Assembly: GCA_036520835.1 (NCBI GenBank)
Contig: DATDIX010000089.1
Location: 3,404 to 67,403, forward strand
Length of the DNA stretch: 64,000 nt
DNA from: VBAT01 sp036520835
Lineage (GTDB): Bacteria > Bacteroidota > Bacteroidia > Chitinophagales > Chitinophagaceae
Direction: 5' to 3'
Shown here: piece by piece, positions 7,866 through 15,444 of the stretch
How positions within the stretch are numbered: the first letter of the stretch is position 1
How the letters are laid out: every line of letters starts with the position of its first letter
Program-made: the position numbers and the translations under genes
The notes under the pieces: generated by a model
Database searches by the model: none
The model's input: only the letters and a program-made list of their open reading frames with translations
Told to the model about the DNA's origin: nothing

Positions 7866-8936
7866 TTATTTCGCTGATTTGTGCACTAACTGGTCTCTTT
7901 CTTCGGCTACCACATTCAGCATGCTCTCCAGTTCTCCTATCCGCTTTAATTGCACTTCCAGTTTTTTATTGGCATCTGTGACGGCCTGCATATCGCTGTT
8001 CAGTTCTTCCAGGTAAGCTACTCTTTTCTGCAACTGCTGCCGCTGGAAATTAGCTTCCCGCAATTTTTCTTCTGTTTCCATCAACTGCCCCTGCATATGC
8101 TGGTTATCTGAGGCGATTACATTTAATTTCAACTTTTGATCTTCAAACTCCCTGCTCATTTTCTGGTAGCTTTCCTTAAGATCCTCATATTCCATATTGA
8201 TCATTTTGGAAGAACTGACCTGCAATTCCAGCTTCTGCATTTTGCTTTGCAATACATTGAACTCGCTGTAGGCATTATCCAGCATAGATGTCATTTCCTT
8301 TGTCAGGTGCTCTTTTTGTTTTACACTGGTGATCTCTTTTTCTTTTTCCATCAGCTTCATCTGCAGTTCAGCTATTTTCAAAGAAAGCTCTTCGTTGTAC
8401 TTTTGGGCATCTCTTTGCCTTTCTTCTGTTTCTTTGATCACATCTATGTTGCCGAGCAGTTGCTTGATCTTCTCGTTCTGTTCCGTCAGGCTGCTCTGGG
8501 CCAGGCGCAATTGTTCAAGATAATCCGGCTTATCCGCTGTATTGATGACATGAGTAACAGGGGGTGCTTTTTGTAAGTTGTCCATTTCCGACATCAGTAT
8601 CTTATTCTCCTTACGCATTTCTTCCGCTTCAATAGAATAGATATTGACGTTTTCTTCGGCTTCCGCCAGTTGCTCTTTTAATGCCGATACCTGCTGCTGC
8701 GCTCTTGCTACCTGTTCCCGCAAGCCTGAAAGCTCTTTATCTTTTAATTCAACATCATTAAAATAACGCGACTTCCATTCATCCCTGAATTTATTTACTT
8801 CATCTTTTTCACTCATGGATGTTTTAAGATTGCGGCGGCTGGCGATAGTAAAATGAATAGTGATACCCAAGATGATCGCCCCAAAAAAAAGCAGTATGAT
8901 CTCCAGGATTGAAAGTGTAAGAGTGGTGTCGCCCAT
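7866..8936 (-). CDS. Membrane-anchored coiled-coil protein, unknown function
   Basis: This 356-residue protein has one N-terminal membrane helix (about residues 8-32, LSILEIILLFFGAIILGITI) and then an almost unbroken coiled coil rich in Glu, Lys, Gln and Leu from about residue 60 to the end. There is no cleavable signal pattern and no catalytic domain, so a long cytoplasmic or periplasmic rod on a membrane anchor is the best reading. Similar proteins occur in Bacteroidota as hypothetical proteins. It is downstream of pyrH on the same strand with a 147-base gap. A structural or scaffold role is an inference. Confidence 0.72.
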   Translation of the reverse strand: MGDTTLTLSILEIILLFFGAIILGITIHFTIASRRNLKTSMSEKDEVNKFRDEWKSRYFNDVELKDKELSGLREQVARAQQQVSALKEQLAEAEENVNIYSIEAEEMRKENKILMSEMDNLQKAPPVTHVINTADKPDYLEQLRLAQSSLTEQNEKIKQLLGNIDVIKETEERQRDAQKYNEELSLKIAELQMKLMEKEKEITSVKQKEHLTKEMTSMLDNAYSEFNVLQSKMQKLELQVSSSKMINMEYEDLKESYQKMSREFEDQKLKLNVIASDNQHMQGQLMETEEKLREANFQRQQLQKRVAYLEELNSDMQAVTDANKKLEVQLKRIGELESMLNVVAEERDQLVHKSAK

Positions 8937-9083
8937 AATGGTGGTTAAACTTGATTGAAAATAGGAAAAAATGGCAAAACGACAATTGCTAGTTTCTCAC
9001 AAAAGCGATACCAGAAGCCTGCCCGGGCAGGTATGTTTACAACTTGGGATCAACTGTGCAAAACAGTGATAATAAAGGGAAGA

Positions 9084-9797
9084 TCAGCCACTGACAAGGG
9101 TTCCTACTTTTTCGCCGGTAACAACACGGCGCAGGTTGCCATCCTTATGCATATCAAAAACTATGATTGGCAGGTTGTTTTCCATACATAGGGTAAATGC
9201 CGTCATATCCATTACCCGCAGATTTTTGGAAAGACATTCCTGGAAAGTGATGGTACCGAATTTTGTTGCTGAAGGGTCCTTTTCAGGGTCGGCCGTATAA
9301 ATGCCATCTACTCTTGTGCCTTTTAATATTACATCTGCATTGATCTCTATAGCCCGTAAAGAACCGGCTGTGTCGGTAGTAAAGTAAGGGTTACCTGTAC
9401 CGGCCCCGAATATCACTACCCGTCCTTTTTCCAGGTGGCGGATAGCCCTGCGGCGAATATAAGGCTCGGCAATCTGCTCCATTTTGATAGCGCTTTGCAA
9501 ACGGGTGTAAATACCAACCCGCTCCAGTCCTGCCTGCAATGCCATACCATTGATAACAGTGGCCAGCATTCCCATATAATCACCATGGGCCCTTTCAATA
9601 CCTGTTTCCGCTTCATTCATGCCCCTGTAAATGTTTCCGCCCCCTATAACGATGGCTACTTGTACCCCTAACTCGGTAATTGATTTGATATCCTGGGCAT
9701 ACTGGGAAATTACATCCGAATCAAGACCAAAATTCTTATCCCCCATTAATGATTCACCGGAAAGTTTCAGCAGAATACGTTTGTACTTAGGCAGCAT
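9084..9797 (-). CDS. pyrH: UMP kinase
   Basis: The bacterial hexameric UMP kinase makes UDP from UMP and ATP in pyrimidine synthesis. Its 237 residues match the family: YKRILLKLSGESL at the start, IVIGGGNIYRG (phosphate binding), HGDYMGMLATVINGMALQ, VVIFGAGTGNPYFTTDTA, LKGTRVDGIYTADPEKDP and the terminal VVTGEKVGTLV. The ATG at 9797 is the family start. A TATCTTCG -7 element lies 23-30 bases upstream, so the leader is very short. Confidence 0.97.
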   Translation of the reverse strand: MLPKYKRILLKLSGESLMGDKNFGLDSDVISQYAQDIKSITELGVQVAIVIGGGNIYRGMNEAETGIERAHGDYMGMLATVINGMALQAGLERVGIYTRLQSAIKMEQIAEPYIRRRAIRHLEKGRVVIFGAGTGNPYFTTDTAGSLRAIEINADVILKGTRVDGIYTADPEKDPSATKFGTITFQECLSKNLRVMDMTAFTLCMENNLPIIVFDMHKDGNLRRVVTGEKVGTLVSG

Positions 9798-9819
9798 GAA
9801 CAGACAATTTTTTTCGCTG

Positions 9820-9827
9820 CGAAGATA
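9820..9827 (-). promoter_or_regulatory. -7 promoter element of pyrH
   Basis: The minus strand reads TATCTTCG, seven of eight matches to TAnnTTTG. The same octamer precedes rplM (13851-13858) and the amylase gene (39412-39419). No clear TTTG is seen at the -33 position, so this is a partial promoter. Confidence 0.45.
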
Positions 9828-9906
9828 AGGGTAAGTTATAGTTTATGGGCTCCCGTTTTTTAGTATGAGGGGCAGGAACCAACCACCCGGATTCATCCCA
9901 TATCCC

Positions 9907-10755
9907 TTAAAAGACTGGGGGTTTAACGGCCCTGATACTATACACCATGGGTATCTTTCCTTCCATGCCCTTGATACGCCAGTTACCATCGTCTCCCTGG
10001 ATGGTATTGCTGAAGTTAGGATACGGGGAATACATGAATTCGTTGAACTGTTGGATCTTTAATCCTTGTCTTATCAGGGCGTTCAGCACTTCACTAATGC
10101 TGTGATTCCAGCTATATTCTTTGCCGGTAATGTTCGCTTTGCGGTCGGTATAGGTTCCATAGTTCTCAGTTATGATCAGCTCCCTGTTCTCATAATAGTA
10201 TTTGATGTGGGTAAATTCATCATCAAACATCCATACTACCGGGTGAAACTCTGCTATATAAAACATTCCGCCGGGTTTTAAATAATACGAAATGATCTCC
10301 GCCCACTTATCCAGGTCAGGCAACCAGCCAACAACGCCATAAGAAGTGAAAACGATATCAAAAGCCTCTTTTAAATTTTCGCCGAAGGGAAAGTCTTTGG
10401 AAGAACTCTTATTTAGCGGATGGAGATCATATACATTACAGCAAATGAATTTTGCTTGTAGTCCAAGTTCTTCATTCAGTTGTTTTGCTTCCCGGATCGC
10501 TTCGTCAGAAAGATCAACACCGGTTACATCGGCGCCCAATCTTGTCCAGTCAAGGCTATCCATTCCAAAATGACATTGCAGGTGAAGCATTTTTTTTCCT
10601 TTTACATCACCTACCTCATTCAATTCGGTCGGGGTAAGCACATGATTACCGGATTTAAAACCCGCCAGGTCATAAAAAGCAGAATCTTTGTGAACAGTAG
10701 TTCGCTGGTTCCAGAGTTCTTTATTGGCTTCGAAATACTGATCGTATTGGCCCAT
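9907..10755 (-). CDS. Class I SAM-dependent methyltransferase
   Basis: A cytoplasmic methyltransferase of about 282 residues. The SAM site is visible as KMLHLQCHFGMDSLDWTRLG (motif I variant), then VTGVDLSDEAIREAK (acidic loop), and DIVFTSYGVVGWLPDLDKWA (motif IV and post region), followed by YYLKPGGMFYIAEFHP. The frame is open to 10776; I prefer the Met at 10755 (MGQYDQYFEANKELWNQRT), which gives the usual N terminus of this Bacteroidota group. The substrate is unknown. It stands alone between pyrH and tsf. Confidence 0.85.
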   Translation of the reverse strand: MGQYDQYFEANKELWNQRTTVHKDSAFYDLAGFKSGNHVLTPTELNEVGDVKGKKMLHLQCHFGMDSLDWTRLGADVTGVDLSDEAIREAKQLNEELGLQAKFICCNVYDLHPLNKSSSKDFPFGENLKEAFDIVFTSYGVVGWLPDLDKWAEIISYYLKPGGMFYIAEFHPVVWMFDDEFTHIKYYYENRELIITENYGTYTDRKANITGKEYSWNHSISEVLNALIRQGLKIQQFNEFMYSPYPNFSNTIQGDDGNWRIKGMEGKIPMVYSIRAVKPPVF

Positions 10756-10944
10756 TGCTTTTAATTTATTACACAACCTTTTTATTAGTTACAAGGGAAA
10801 GTTTTCGCCGTAAGTCTTTTCCATACTGAATATAAAAATAAGAAAGCGCTGGTGAAATACATGCGTCATTCAATAATATACAAGAAGGGAGGTATGCATG
10901 TTCACATCTCACCAGGCTTCTGTGTCACACTATTTATTTAACAA

Positions 10945-10975
10945 TAAAAAAACCTGTGTTGGCTGCACAGGTTTT
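10945..10975 (-). terminator. Terminator of the rplM-rpsI-rpsB-tsf transcript
   Basis: On the minus strand AACCTGTG-CAGCCAA-CACAGGTT is followed by TTTTTATTG. It starts about 30 bases after the tsf stop codon and is the first good terminator in the ribosomal run. Confidence 0.85.
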
Positions 10976-11003
10976 AAAAATTTTATTTACAAGACTTCAT
11001 CTC

Positions 11004-11840
11004 TTATCCTAATGCCACTCTTTTAAACTCTAATACTTTCACATCACCTGATTCCTTCAGGTAGTCAGCTACAGATTTGCCGGCATCCTTTACGAAAGCC
11101 TGTGCAGTCAGCGTTTGTTCTTTAAAGAATGCACCCATCTTACCATCAGCGATCTTAGCCAGCATTTCATCTGGTTTACCGGCCATCTTCGGATCCTGTT
11201 TCATCAGTTCAACAATGATATCTTTTTCACGGGCAATCACACTGGCAGGAACACTTGCTGCATCTACTGCAACAGGGTTCAGTGCAGCGATCTGCATTGC
11301 TATATCTTTACCAACTTCAGCAGCTTCTTTGCTTAAACCAAGCAATACGCCGATACGGTAAGCACCATGAATATAAGAAGCTACATAAGGAGCTTCTACT
11401 CTTTCAAATTTAGTGATCCCGATCTTTTCACCGATCGAAGCCAATTTGTCATTGACGAGATCAGCTACAGTAGCGCCATTGATAGATACCGTATTTAGTT
11501 CTTCAAGGTTCTTTACATTATTAGCGATGGCCGCATCAGCAATACTCTGACCGAAAGCCACGAAGTCTGCATTTTTGGAAACGAAATCCGTTTCGCAACT
11601 TACACAAACAACAATACCTGTTTTGTTGTCAGCCGTTGTTTTAGCGATCACCACGCCTTCTTTTGCCTCACGGTCACTTCTTTTAGCGGCTACTTTCTGG
11701 CCCTGCTTGCGCAACCAGTCGATCGCTGCTTCGAAATCACCATTGGTTTCCGTTAAAGCCTTACGGCAATCCATCATACCTGCACCAGTTGCCTGGCGAA
11801 GTTTATTGATATCCTGTGCACTTATTGTTACTGTACTCAT
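11004..11840 (-). CDS. tsf: Translation elongation factor Ts
   Basis: EF-Ts recycles EF-Tu by GDP/GTP exchange. The protein begins MSTVTISAQDINKLRQATGAGMMDCRKAL, the family signature, then CETDFVSKNADF and the core domain ending VADYLKESGDVKVLEFKRVALG. The frame runs on to 11891, but those 17 extra codons come from a GC-rich repeat and give no conserved sequence, so the ATG at 11840 is the start. At 278 residues it is of the usual length. It follows rpsB, the common bacterial order, with a repeat-filled gap of 90 bases. Confidence 0.97.
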   Translation of the reverse strand: MSTVTISAQDINKLRQATGAGMMDCRKALTETNGDFEAAIDWLRKQGQKVAAKRSDREAKEGVVIAKTTADNKTGIVVCVSCETDFVSKNADFVAFGQSIADAAIANNVKNLEELNTVSINGATVADLVNDKLASIGEKIGITKFERVEAPYVASYIHGAYRIGVLLGLSKEAAEVGKDIAMQIAALNPVAVDAASVPASVIAREKDIIVELMKQDPKMAGKPDEMLAKIADGKMGAFFKEQTLTAQAFVKDAGKSVADYLKESGDVKVLEFKRVALG

Positions 11841-11932
11841 ACCCCAAACCCCTAAAGGGGATTTATTTTTCGTTAATAATATTTTGAACAACCTGAGAAA
11901 ACTCCCTTATTCCCCTTTAGGGGCAGGGGTTT
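11841..11932. repeat. Facing pair of CCCCTAAAGGGG elements in the rpsB-tsf gap
   Basis: Copy A (about 11842-11865) reads CCCCAAACCCCTAAAGGGG. Copy B (about 11910-11930) reads CCCCTTTAGGGGCAGGGG, so the two face each other. Each contains its own small palindrome, and together they could form a long hairpin with a loop of about 45-50 bases in the mRNA. Copy B directly abuts the rpsB stop codon and copy A nearly abuts the tsf start codon. A related element lies inside metH. Confidence 0.7.
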
Positions 11933-12827
11933 ATCTCCTTCCGCCACCCGGGCCTCTTCCACCACCGCCACCACCGGGTGTACGACGTCTTTGTCCCCCT
12001 CCGGCGCCAGGACCACCCGGACCACGGCCTCTTCCGCCACGTCCGCCTTCAGCCTGCGCTTCAGCTTCCATTCTTGCTGCTTTTCTTTCTTTCTCATCAT
12101 CGCTCATTTCTTCTGTTTCTTCTTCTTTAGCCGCTTGTCTTTCAGCCAGGCCTTCTGCAATTGCAGCCGTAAGATAATTAGTGATGATAGCTATTGATTT
12201 AGTTGCATCGTCATTGGCGGGAACGGCAAAATCAACTTTATTAGGATCACAGTTTGTATCTACCACTCCGAAAGTTGTGATACCAAGACGTTTTGCTTCG
12301 GCCAATGCAATATGCTCATGACCAATATCCACGATGAATAAAGCAGCAGGTACACGGCCCAGTTGAGCAATACCACCCAATACTTTTTCCATTTTATCTT
12401 TGTCACGGCTTAAGGTCAGGCGTTCTTTTTTGGTGATGCTGTCAAATGAACCATCTCCCAGCATTTTTTCAATGCTCTGCATTTTCTTTACACTCTTACG
12501 TACGGTATTGAAGTTGGTTAACATTCCACCTAACCACCTTTCTGTAACGAAGGGCATGTTTACACGACGGGCACATTCATTCACGATATCCTTAGCCTGT
12601 TTCTTAGTACCAACAAAGAGGATCTTTTTACCACTACGGGCAATCTGTTTCATTGCCGCCGCAGTTTCCTGCAGCGCTTCAACTGTTTTATTGAGGTCAA
12701 TGATGTGGATACCTTTTTTCTCAGCAAAGATGTAAGGCAACATCTTGGGGTTCCACTTCTTTTTCAGGTGACCGAAGTGAACACCTGCGTCGAGAAGCTG
12801 CTGTTGTAAGGATGTATTATTTTCCAT
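11931..12827 (-). CDS. rpsB: 30S ribosomal protein S2 with Gly/Arg-rich tail
   Basis: S2 is a primary part of the small-subunit head region. The core (residues 1 to about 230) is typical: LLDAGVHFGHLKKKWNPKMLPYIFAEKKGIHIIDL (written here as a position range, residues 11-45), FVGTKKQAKDIV, RWLGGMLTNF, and FVVD-type ends near 185-200. It then carries about 65 extra residues: an acidic stretch (KEEETEEMSDDEKE, about 234-247) and a Gly/Arg/Pro tail full of GGR, GRG and RRR. Most S2 proteins lack such a tail. It is downstream of rpsI and upstream of tsf. Confidence 0.96.
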   Translation of the reverse strand: MENNTSLQQQLLDAGVHFGHLKKKWNPKMLPYIFAEKKGIHIIDLNKTVEALQETAAAMKQIARSGKKILFVGTKKQAKDIVNECARRVNMPFVTERWLGGMLTNFNTVRKSVKKMQSIEKMLGDGSFDSITKKERLTLSRDKDKMEKVLGGIAQLGRVPAALFIVDIGHEHIALAEAKRLGITTFGVVDTNCDPNKVDFAVPANDDATKSIAIITNYLTAAIAEGLAERQAAKEEETEEMSDDEKERKAARMEAEAQAEGGRGGRGRGPGGPGAGGGQRRRTPGGGGGGRGPGGGRR

Positions 12828-12832
12828 TTTTA

Positions 12833-12925
12833 TTTTAAGCTTTTAGCTATTAGCTGTTAGCCGTTAGCAAGTGAAAAATTGAAATTATGTTGATGCCCGG
12901 CTAATAGCTAACAGCTAATAGCTAA
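12833..12925. repeat. Inverted TAGCTATTAGC-type repeats in the rpsI-rpsB gap
   Basis: The 108-base gap holds AGCTTTTAGCTATTAGCTGT (from about 12838, continuing to 12867) and, inverted, GGCTAATAGCTAACAGCTAA (from about 12899, continuing to 12925). The arms of about 28 bases can pair across a 30-base AT-rich loop. Each arm is itself made of a TAGCTnTTAGC unit. The inner arm ends about 10 bases before the rpsB start codon, so the hairpin could affect ribosome access. Confidence 0.75.
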
Positions 12926-12935
12926 TGGCCTCATA

Positions 12936-13325
12936 TTAACGTTTTGAGAACTGGTAGCTTCTTCTTGCTTTCTTATGACCGAATTTCTTACGCTCTACAG
13001 ATCTTGGATCACGTTTCAGCAAACCTGCCGCTTTTAATGCAGGACGAAACTCCGGGTTCAGATCTACCAATACACGGGCAATGCCGAGCATGGCAGCTTC
13101 TGCTTGTCCTTTAGCTCCGCCACCACCGGCATTGATCTTTACATCAAATTTGCCGACAGCATCGATTGTTTTAAAAGGACGTTCCACCTGGTTCTGCAGG
13201 TACACCAGCGGAAAATATACTTTGTAGTCTTTATCGTTTACTGTGATCTTGCCATCTCCTTTGGAAAGGAAGATCCTTGTCACAGCTTCTTTACGACGAC
13301 CAACACTGACTTTTTGCTTTTCCAT
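12936..13325 (-). CDS. rpsI: 30S ribosomal protein S9
   Basis: S9 reaches toward the P site of the small subunit. The 129-residue protein is complete: KVSVGRRKEAVTRIFLSKGD, GGGGAKGQAEAAMLGIARVL, and the end DPRSVERKKFGHKKARRSYQFSKR with the terminal Lys-Arg typical of S9 (usual ending FSKR). It is 24 bases downstream of rplM, the usual L13-S9 pair. Confidence 0.98.
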   Translation of the reverse strand: MEKQKVSVGRRKEAVTRIFLSKGDGKITVNDKDYKVYFPLVYLQNQVERPFKTIDAVGKFDVKINAGGGGAKGQAEAAMLGIARVLVDLNPEFRPALKAAGLLKRDPRSVERKKFGHKKARRSYQFSKR

Positions 13326-13349
13326 TTTATATTTAGCTTTTAGCTGTTT
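13326..13349. repeat. TTAGCTTTTAGCTG repeat fragment between rplM and rpsI
   Basis: The whole 24-base gap is a piece of the same repeat seen before rpsB: the strand before each start codon reads ACAGCTAAAAGCTAAATATAAA here and a similar ACAGCTAATAGCTAAAAGC there. This puts near-identical sequence just upstream of both rpsI and rpsB. Confidence 0.65.
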
Positions 13350-13793
13350 TTAAAATTTTAAATCTTTTGGTTGTTGCGGTCCGTGAGGATGATTGGCGCC
13401 AACGTACACAAATAATTTTTTGTACATCTTGCGACCCAGACGGTTTTTAGGGAGCATTCCTTTTACCGCTCTTTCAATAACAACCTCGGGGCGACGCTTC
13501 TGCAGGTTAGCTGCTGTTTCTTCCTTCCGTCCGCCTGGGTAACCGGTGAAGTGGTCGTAGATCTTTTGTTCTAGTTTGTTGCCTGTGAAAACAACTTTTT
13601 CTGCATTGATCACCACGATATAATCGCCGGTGTCAACGTGAGGGGTGTAGTATGCTTTGTTCTTACCGCGAAGGATCGCAGCGATCTTGGCACACATACG
13701 CCCAACGGTTTGATTAGTACCGTCAACAACCCACCAGGTACGTTGTACGGTAGCCTCGTTCGCATGTTTGGTAGTAAAATGTAATTTGCTCAT
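13350..13793 (-). CDS. rplM: 50S ribosomal protein L13
   Basis: L13 is an early assembly protein of the large subunit. The 147 residues include RTWWVVDGTNQTVGRMCAKIAAILRG (as positions 19-44), VDTGDYIVVINAEKV, KIYDHFTGYPGG, RAVKGMLPKNRLGRKMYKKLFVY and the terminal HPHGPQQPKDLKF. It is the first gene of the run rplM-rpsI-rpsB-tsf. A TATCTTCG element lies about 58-65 bases upstream. Confidence 0.98.
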   Translation of the reverse strand: MSKLHFTTKHANEATVQRTWWVVDGTNQTVGRMCAKIAAILRGKNKAYYTPHVDTGDYIVVINAEKVVFTGNKLEQKIYDHFTGYPGGRKEETAANLQKRRPEVVIERAVKGMLPKNRLGRKMYKKLFVYVGANHPHGPQQPKDLKF

Positions 13794-13850
13794 TTTGATC
13801 TTTGTTTGTGGCTGCCGCTATCCCGGCAAACCGATTTTTAAAATGGGTGG

Positions 13851-13858
13851 CGAAGATA
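13851..13858 (-). promoter_or_regulatory. -7 promoter element of the rplM operon
   Basis: The minus strand reads TATCTTCG, seven of eight matches to TAnnTTTG, giving a leader of about 50 bases. The -33 region (TTTTTAGG) is a weak match. Confidence 0.5.
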
Positions 13859-13885
13859 GGATTGGGAGATTTATTAACCTAAAAA

Positions 13886-14001
13886 TTGGAGTGGTAATTT
13901 TAATACTAGCTTTGTAACAAATTGTTTATCAATAAAAATTTTGTCATTTAAAATAAATGACTTTGGAAAGTTGGCAAATTACCAACCCTGGCTTATCTTG
14001 C
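13886..14001 (+). promoter_or_regulatory. Two candidate promoters upstream of higBA
   Basis: Candidate 1: TTG (13886-13888), 18 bases, TAGCTTTG (13907-13914), an exact -7 match. Candidate 2: TTG (13971-13973), 20 bases, TATCTTGC (13994-14001), a weaker match. Either leaves a long leader (about 210 or 125 bases) before higB. The 336-base gap between rplM and higB holds these, the rplM promoter and the inverted repeats listed next. Confidence 0.5.
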
Positions 14002-14054
14002 AGCTATCCAAAATTCTTAGAAAGATTAGTTTATCGAAAAAACCAACGGTAAGC

Positions 14055-14125
14055 GTTGTACTTGTCTATTCACTATTGTAACTGAAACAATGGCGTGCAA
14101 CCTGATTATTAACTCTAAAAAGAGT
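14055..14125. promoter_or_regulatory. Nested inverted repeats in the higBA leader (operator candidates)
   Basis: Outer arms GTTGTAC (14055-14061) and GTGCAAC (14095-14101) enclose inner arms ATTGT (14075-14079) and ACAAT (14087-14091). A separate perfect palindrome ACTCT-AAAA-AGAGT (14112-14125) ends 4 bases before the higB start codon. HigA antitoxins commonly bind such palindromes to repress their own operon; which of these is the operator is not known. Confidence 0.5.
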
Positions 14126-14129
14126 CAAT

Positions 14130-14423
14130 ATGCTTATCGTTTATTTAGAAAAATTGAATGCTTTTGCGAAAAACCATGCTAACGCAAGAAAAAGTTTAGC
14201 TGTTTGGAAAATGGTTGTTGAAAAAGTAACCTGGAAAAACAAACAAGATGTTTTAGATGATTTTCCTAAAGCTAAAATGATAAAGAACAACCGGGCCCGG
14301 TTCGAGATCGTTCACAATACCTACAGATTAATTGCACAAATTCAATATGAGAATGAGATAGTCGAAATACGATTCATTGGTACACACAATGAATATGATA
14401 AAATAGACCCTGAAACAATTTAA
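14130..14423 (+). CDS. higB: HigB-type mRNA interferase toxin
   Basis: A 97-residue RelE-superfamily toxin of the HigB type, which cleaves mRNA on translating ribosomes and so slows growth. Visible family features are the N-terminal helix with FAKNHANARKSLAVWKMVVE, the core KNNRARFEIVHNTYRLIAQI, and the C-terminal IVEIRFIGTHNEYDKID, very close to the HigB_toxin signature. It precedes its antitoxin by 2 bases; toxin-first order is typical of higBA. Confidence 0.93.
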   Translation: MLIVYLEKLNAFAKNHANARKSLAVWKMVVEKVTWKNKQDVLDDFPKAKMIKNNRARFEIVHNTYRLIAQIQYENEIVEIRFIGTHNEYDKIDPETI

Positions 14424-14425
14424 TT

Positions 14426-14797
14426 ATGAAACAATGGTTTCTCATAGAAAATGAAGCAGACTACAAAAAAGCAACGACCAGGTTTGAAGAAATAAGAGAG
14501 GCCCAAAAAGGTTCAGAAGAACATAAGGAAATGCTTCTCCTTGCACATCTTATTAATAAATATGAAGAAGATAAATGGGACATTCCTGAAGTTGACCCGA
14601 TAGAGTATATCAAGATTAGAATGGAAGACTTTGGCTACAGTGCTTCTGACCTTGCTAAAGAATATGGCGATAAAGGAACAGTGAGCAAAGTGCTGAATTA
14701 TAAACAACCTCTTTCTCTAACTATGATCCGTAAATTCAGTAAGCTTCTCAGGATACCTGCTGACGCCCTTACAAAAGAATATAAGCTGAACATATAA
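14426..14797 (+). CDS. higA: HigA-type antitoxin with helix-turn-helix
   Basis: A 123-residue partner of HigB that neutralises the toxin and represses the operon. The N-terminal half (FLIENEADYKKATTRFEEI, HLINKYEEDKWDIPEVDPIEYIKIRMED) matches the COG5499-type antitoxins. The C-terminal half is a Cro/CI-like helix-turn-helix (SASDLAKEYGDKGTVSKVLN, about residues 73-92, then LTMIRKFSKLLRIPADAL). It starts 2 bases after higB, and its stop codon overlaps the start of the next gene. Confidence 0.92.
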   Translation: MKQWFLIENEADYKKATTRFEEIREAQKGSEEHKEMLLLAHLINKYEEDKWDIPEVDPIEYIKIRMEDFGYSASDLAKEYGDKGTVSKVLNYKQPLSLTMIRKFSKLLRIPADALTKEYKLNI

Positions 14798-15399
14798 TGT
14801 CAACCCATCTTCTCAATCGTTCGACTTTCGGCGATCCCAAAAACTCGGGCAATTTAATACCCCTCGAAGAAGCCCATGCCTTATTAAATGAATGGGTGCC
14901 CAATGAACGGCTGCGCCTGCATATGAAACAGGTAGCCGCCGTGATGAAAGCCTGGGCAATAGAAAAAGAAAGCGCAGATCCAGCAACAGCTTTGAAATGG
15001 GAACTCGCCGGTTTATTACATGATGCCGATTGGGAAAAATATCCCGATGATCATTGCCGCATCATTATTGAAGAACTGGAAAAAAGAAATATTGATCCTG
15101 ATGTGATCCGGTGTATCGCTTCACATGGGCCTGGTTATTTTGGTGTAGAGCCAGTCAGTAAAATGGACAAGATGATATATGCCATAGATGAACTTTCCGG
15201 TTTTGTTCATGCCGCTGCATTAATAAGACCAACACGATATGAAGGACTGGAAGTAAAAAGTGTATTAAAAAGATTAAAGACGCCTTCCTTTGCCGCCCAG
15301 GTAAACCGGGATGACATCACTGATGCCATATCAAGAATTGATGTATCGCTGGAAGAACTGATACAATTTATTATCGACCACCAGCAAAACGTGGTATAG
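14797..15399 (+). CDS. HD-domain phosphohydrolase-like protein
   Basis: A 200-residue HD-superfamily protein, probably a metal-dependent phosphohydrolase. The metal ligands are visible: RLRLHMKQVAAVM (first His), LAGLLHDADWEKYP (HD pair), CRIII, and IASHGPG, with a C-terminal helical bundle. The ATG at 14797 shares its A with the last base of the higA stop codon (TAATG), so translation may be coupled to the antitoxin. The first 20 residues are not conserved, but LIPLEEAHALLNEWVPNERL is part of the family. The substrate is unknown. Confidence 0.82.
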   Translation: MSTHLLNRSTFGDPKNSGNLIPLEEAHALLNEWVPNERLRLHMKQVAAVMKAWAIEKESADPATALKWELAGLLHDADWEKYPDDHCRIIIEELEKRNIDPDVIRCIASHGPGYFGVEPVSKMDKMIYAIDELSGFVHAAALIRPTRYEGLEVKSVLKRLKTPSFAAQVNRDDITDAISRIDVSLEELIQFIIDHQQNVV

Positions 15400-15444
15400 A
15401 TATAATGCCGGCATTTTGTTCCTTATTAATAACCGGATCAATGC

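Noticed and set aside
11575..12177. A 200-codon open frame on the plus strand
   Set aside because: It is antisense to tsf and rpsB, spans the repeat gap, and its proline-rich part is the reverse of the S2 Gly/Arg tail. It shows no family features.
14041..14110. Possible integron attC site in front of higBA
   Set aside because: The paired arms GTTGTAC/GTGCAAC do not fit the GTTRRRY/RYYYAAC core sites, and no integrase gene is in the window.
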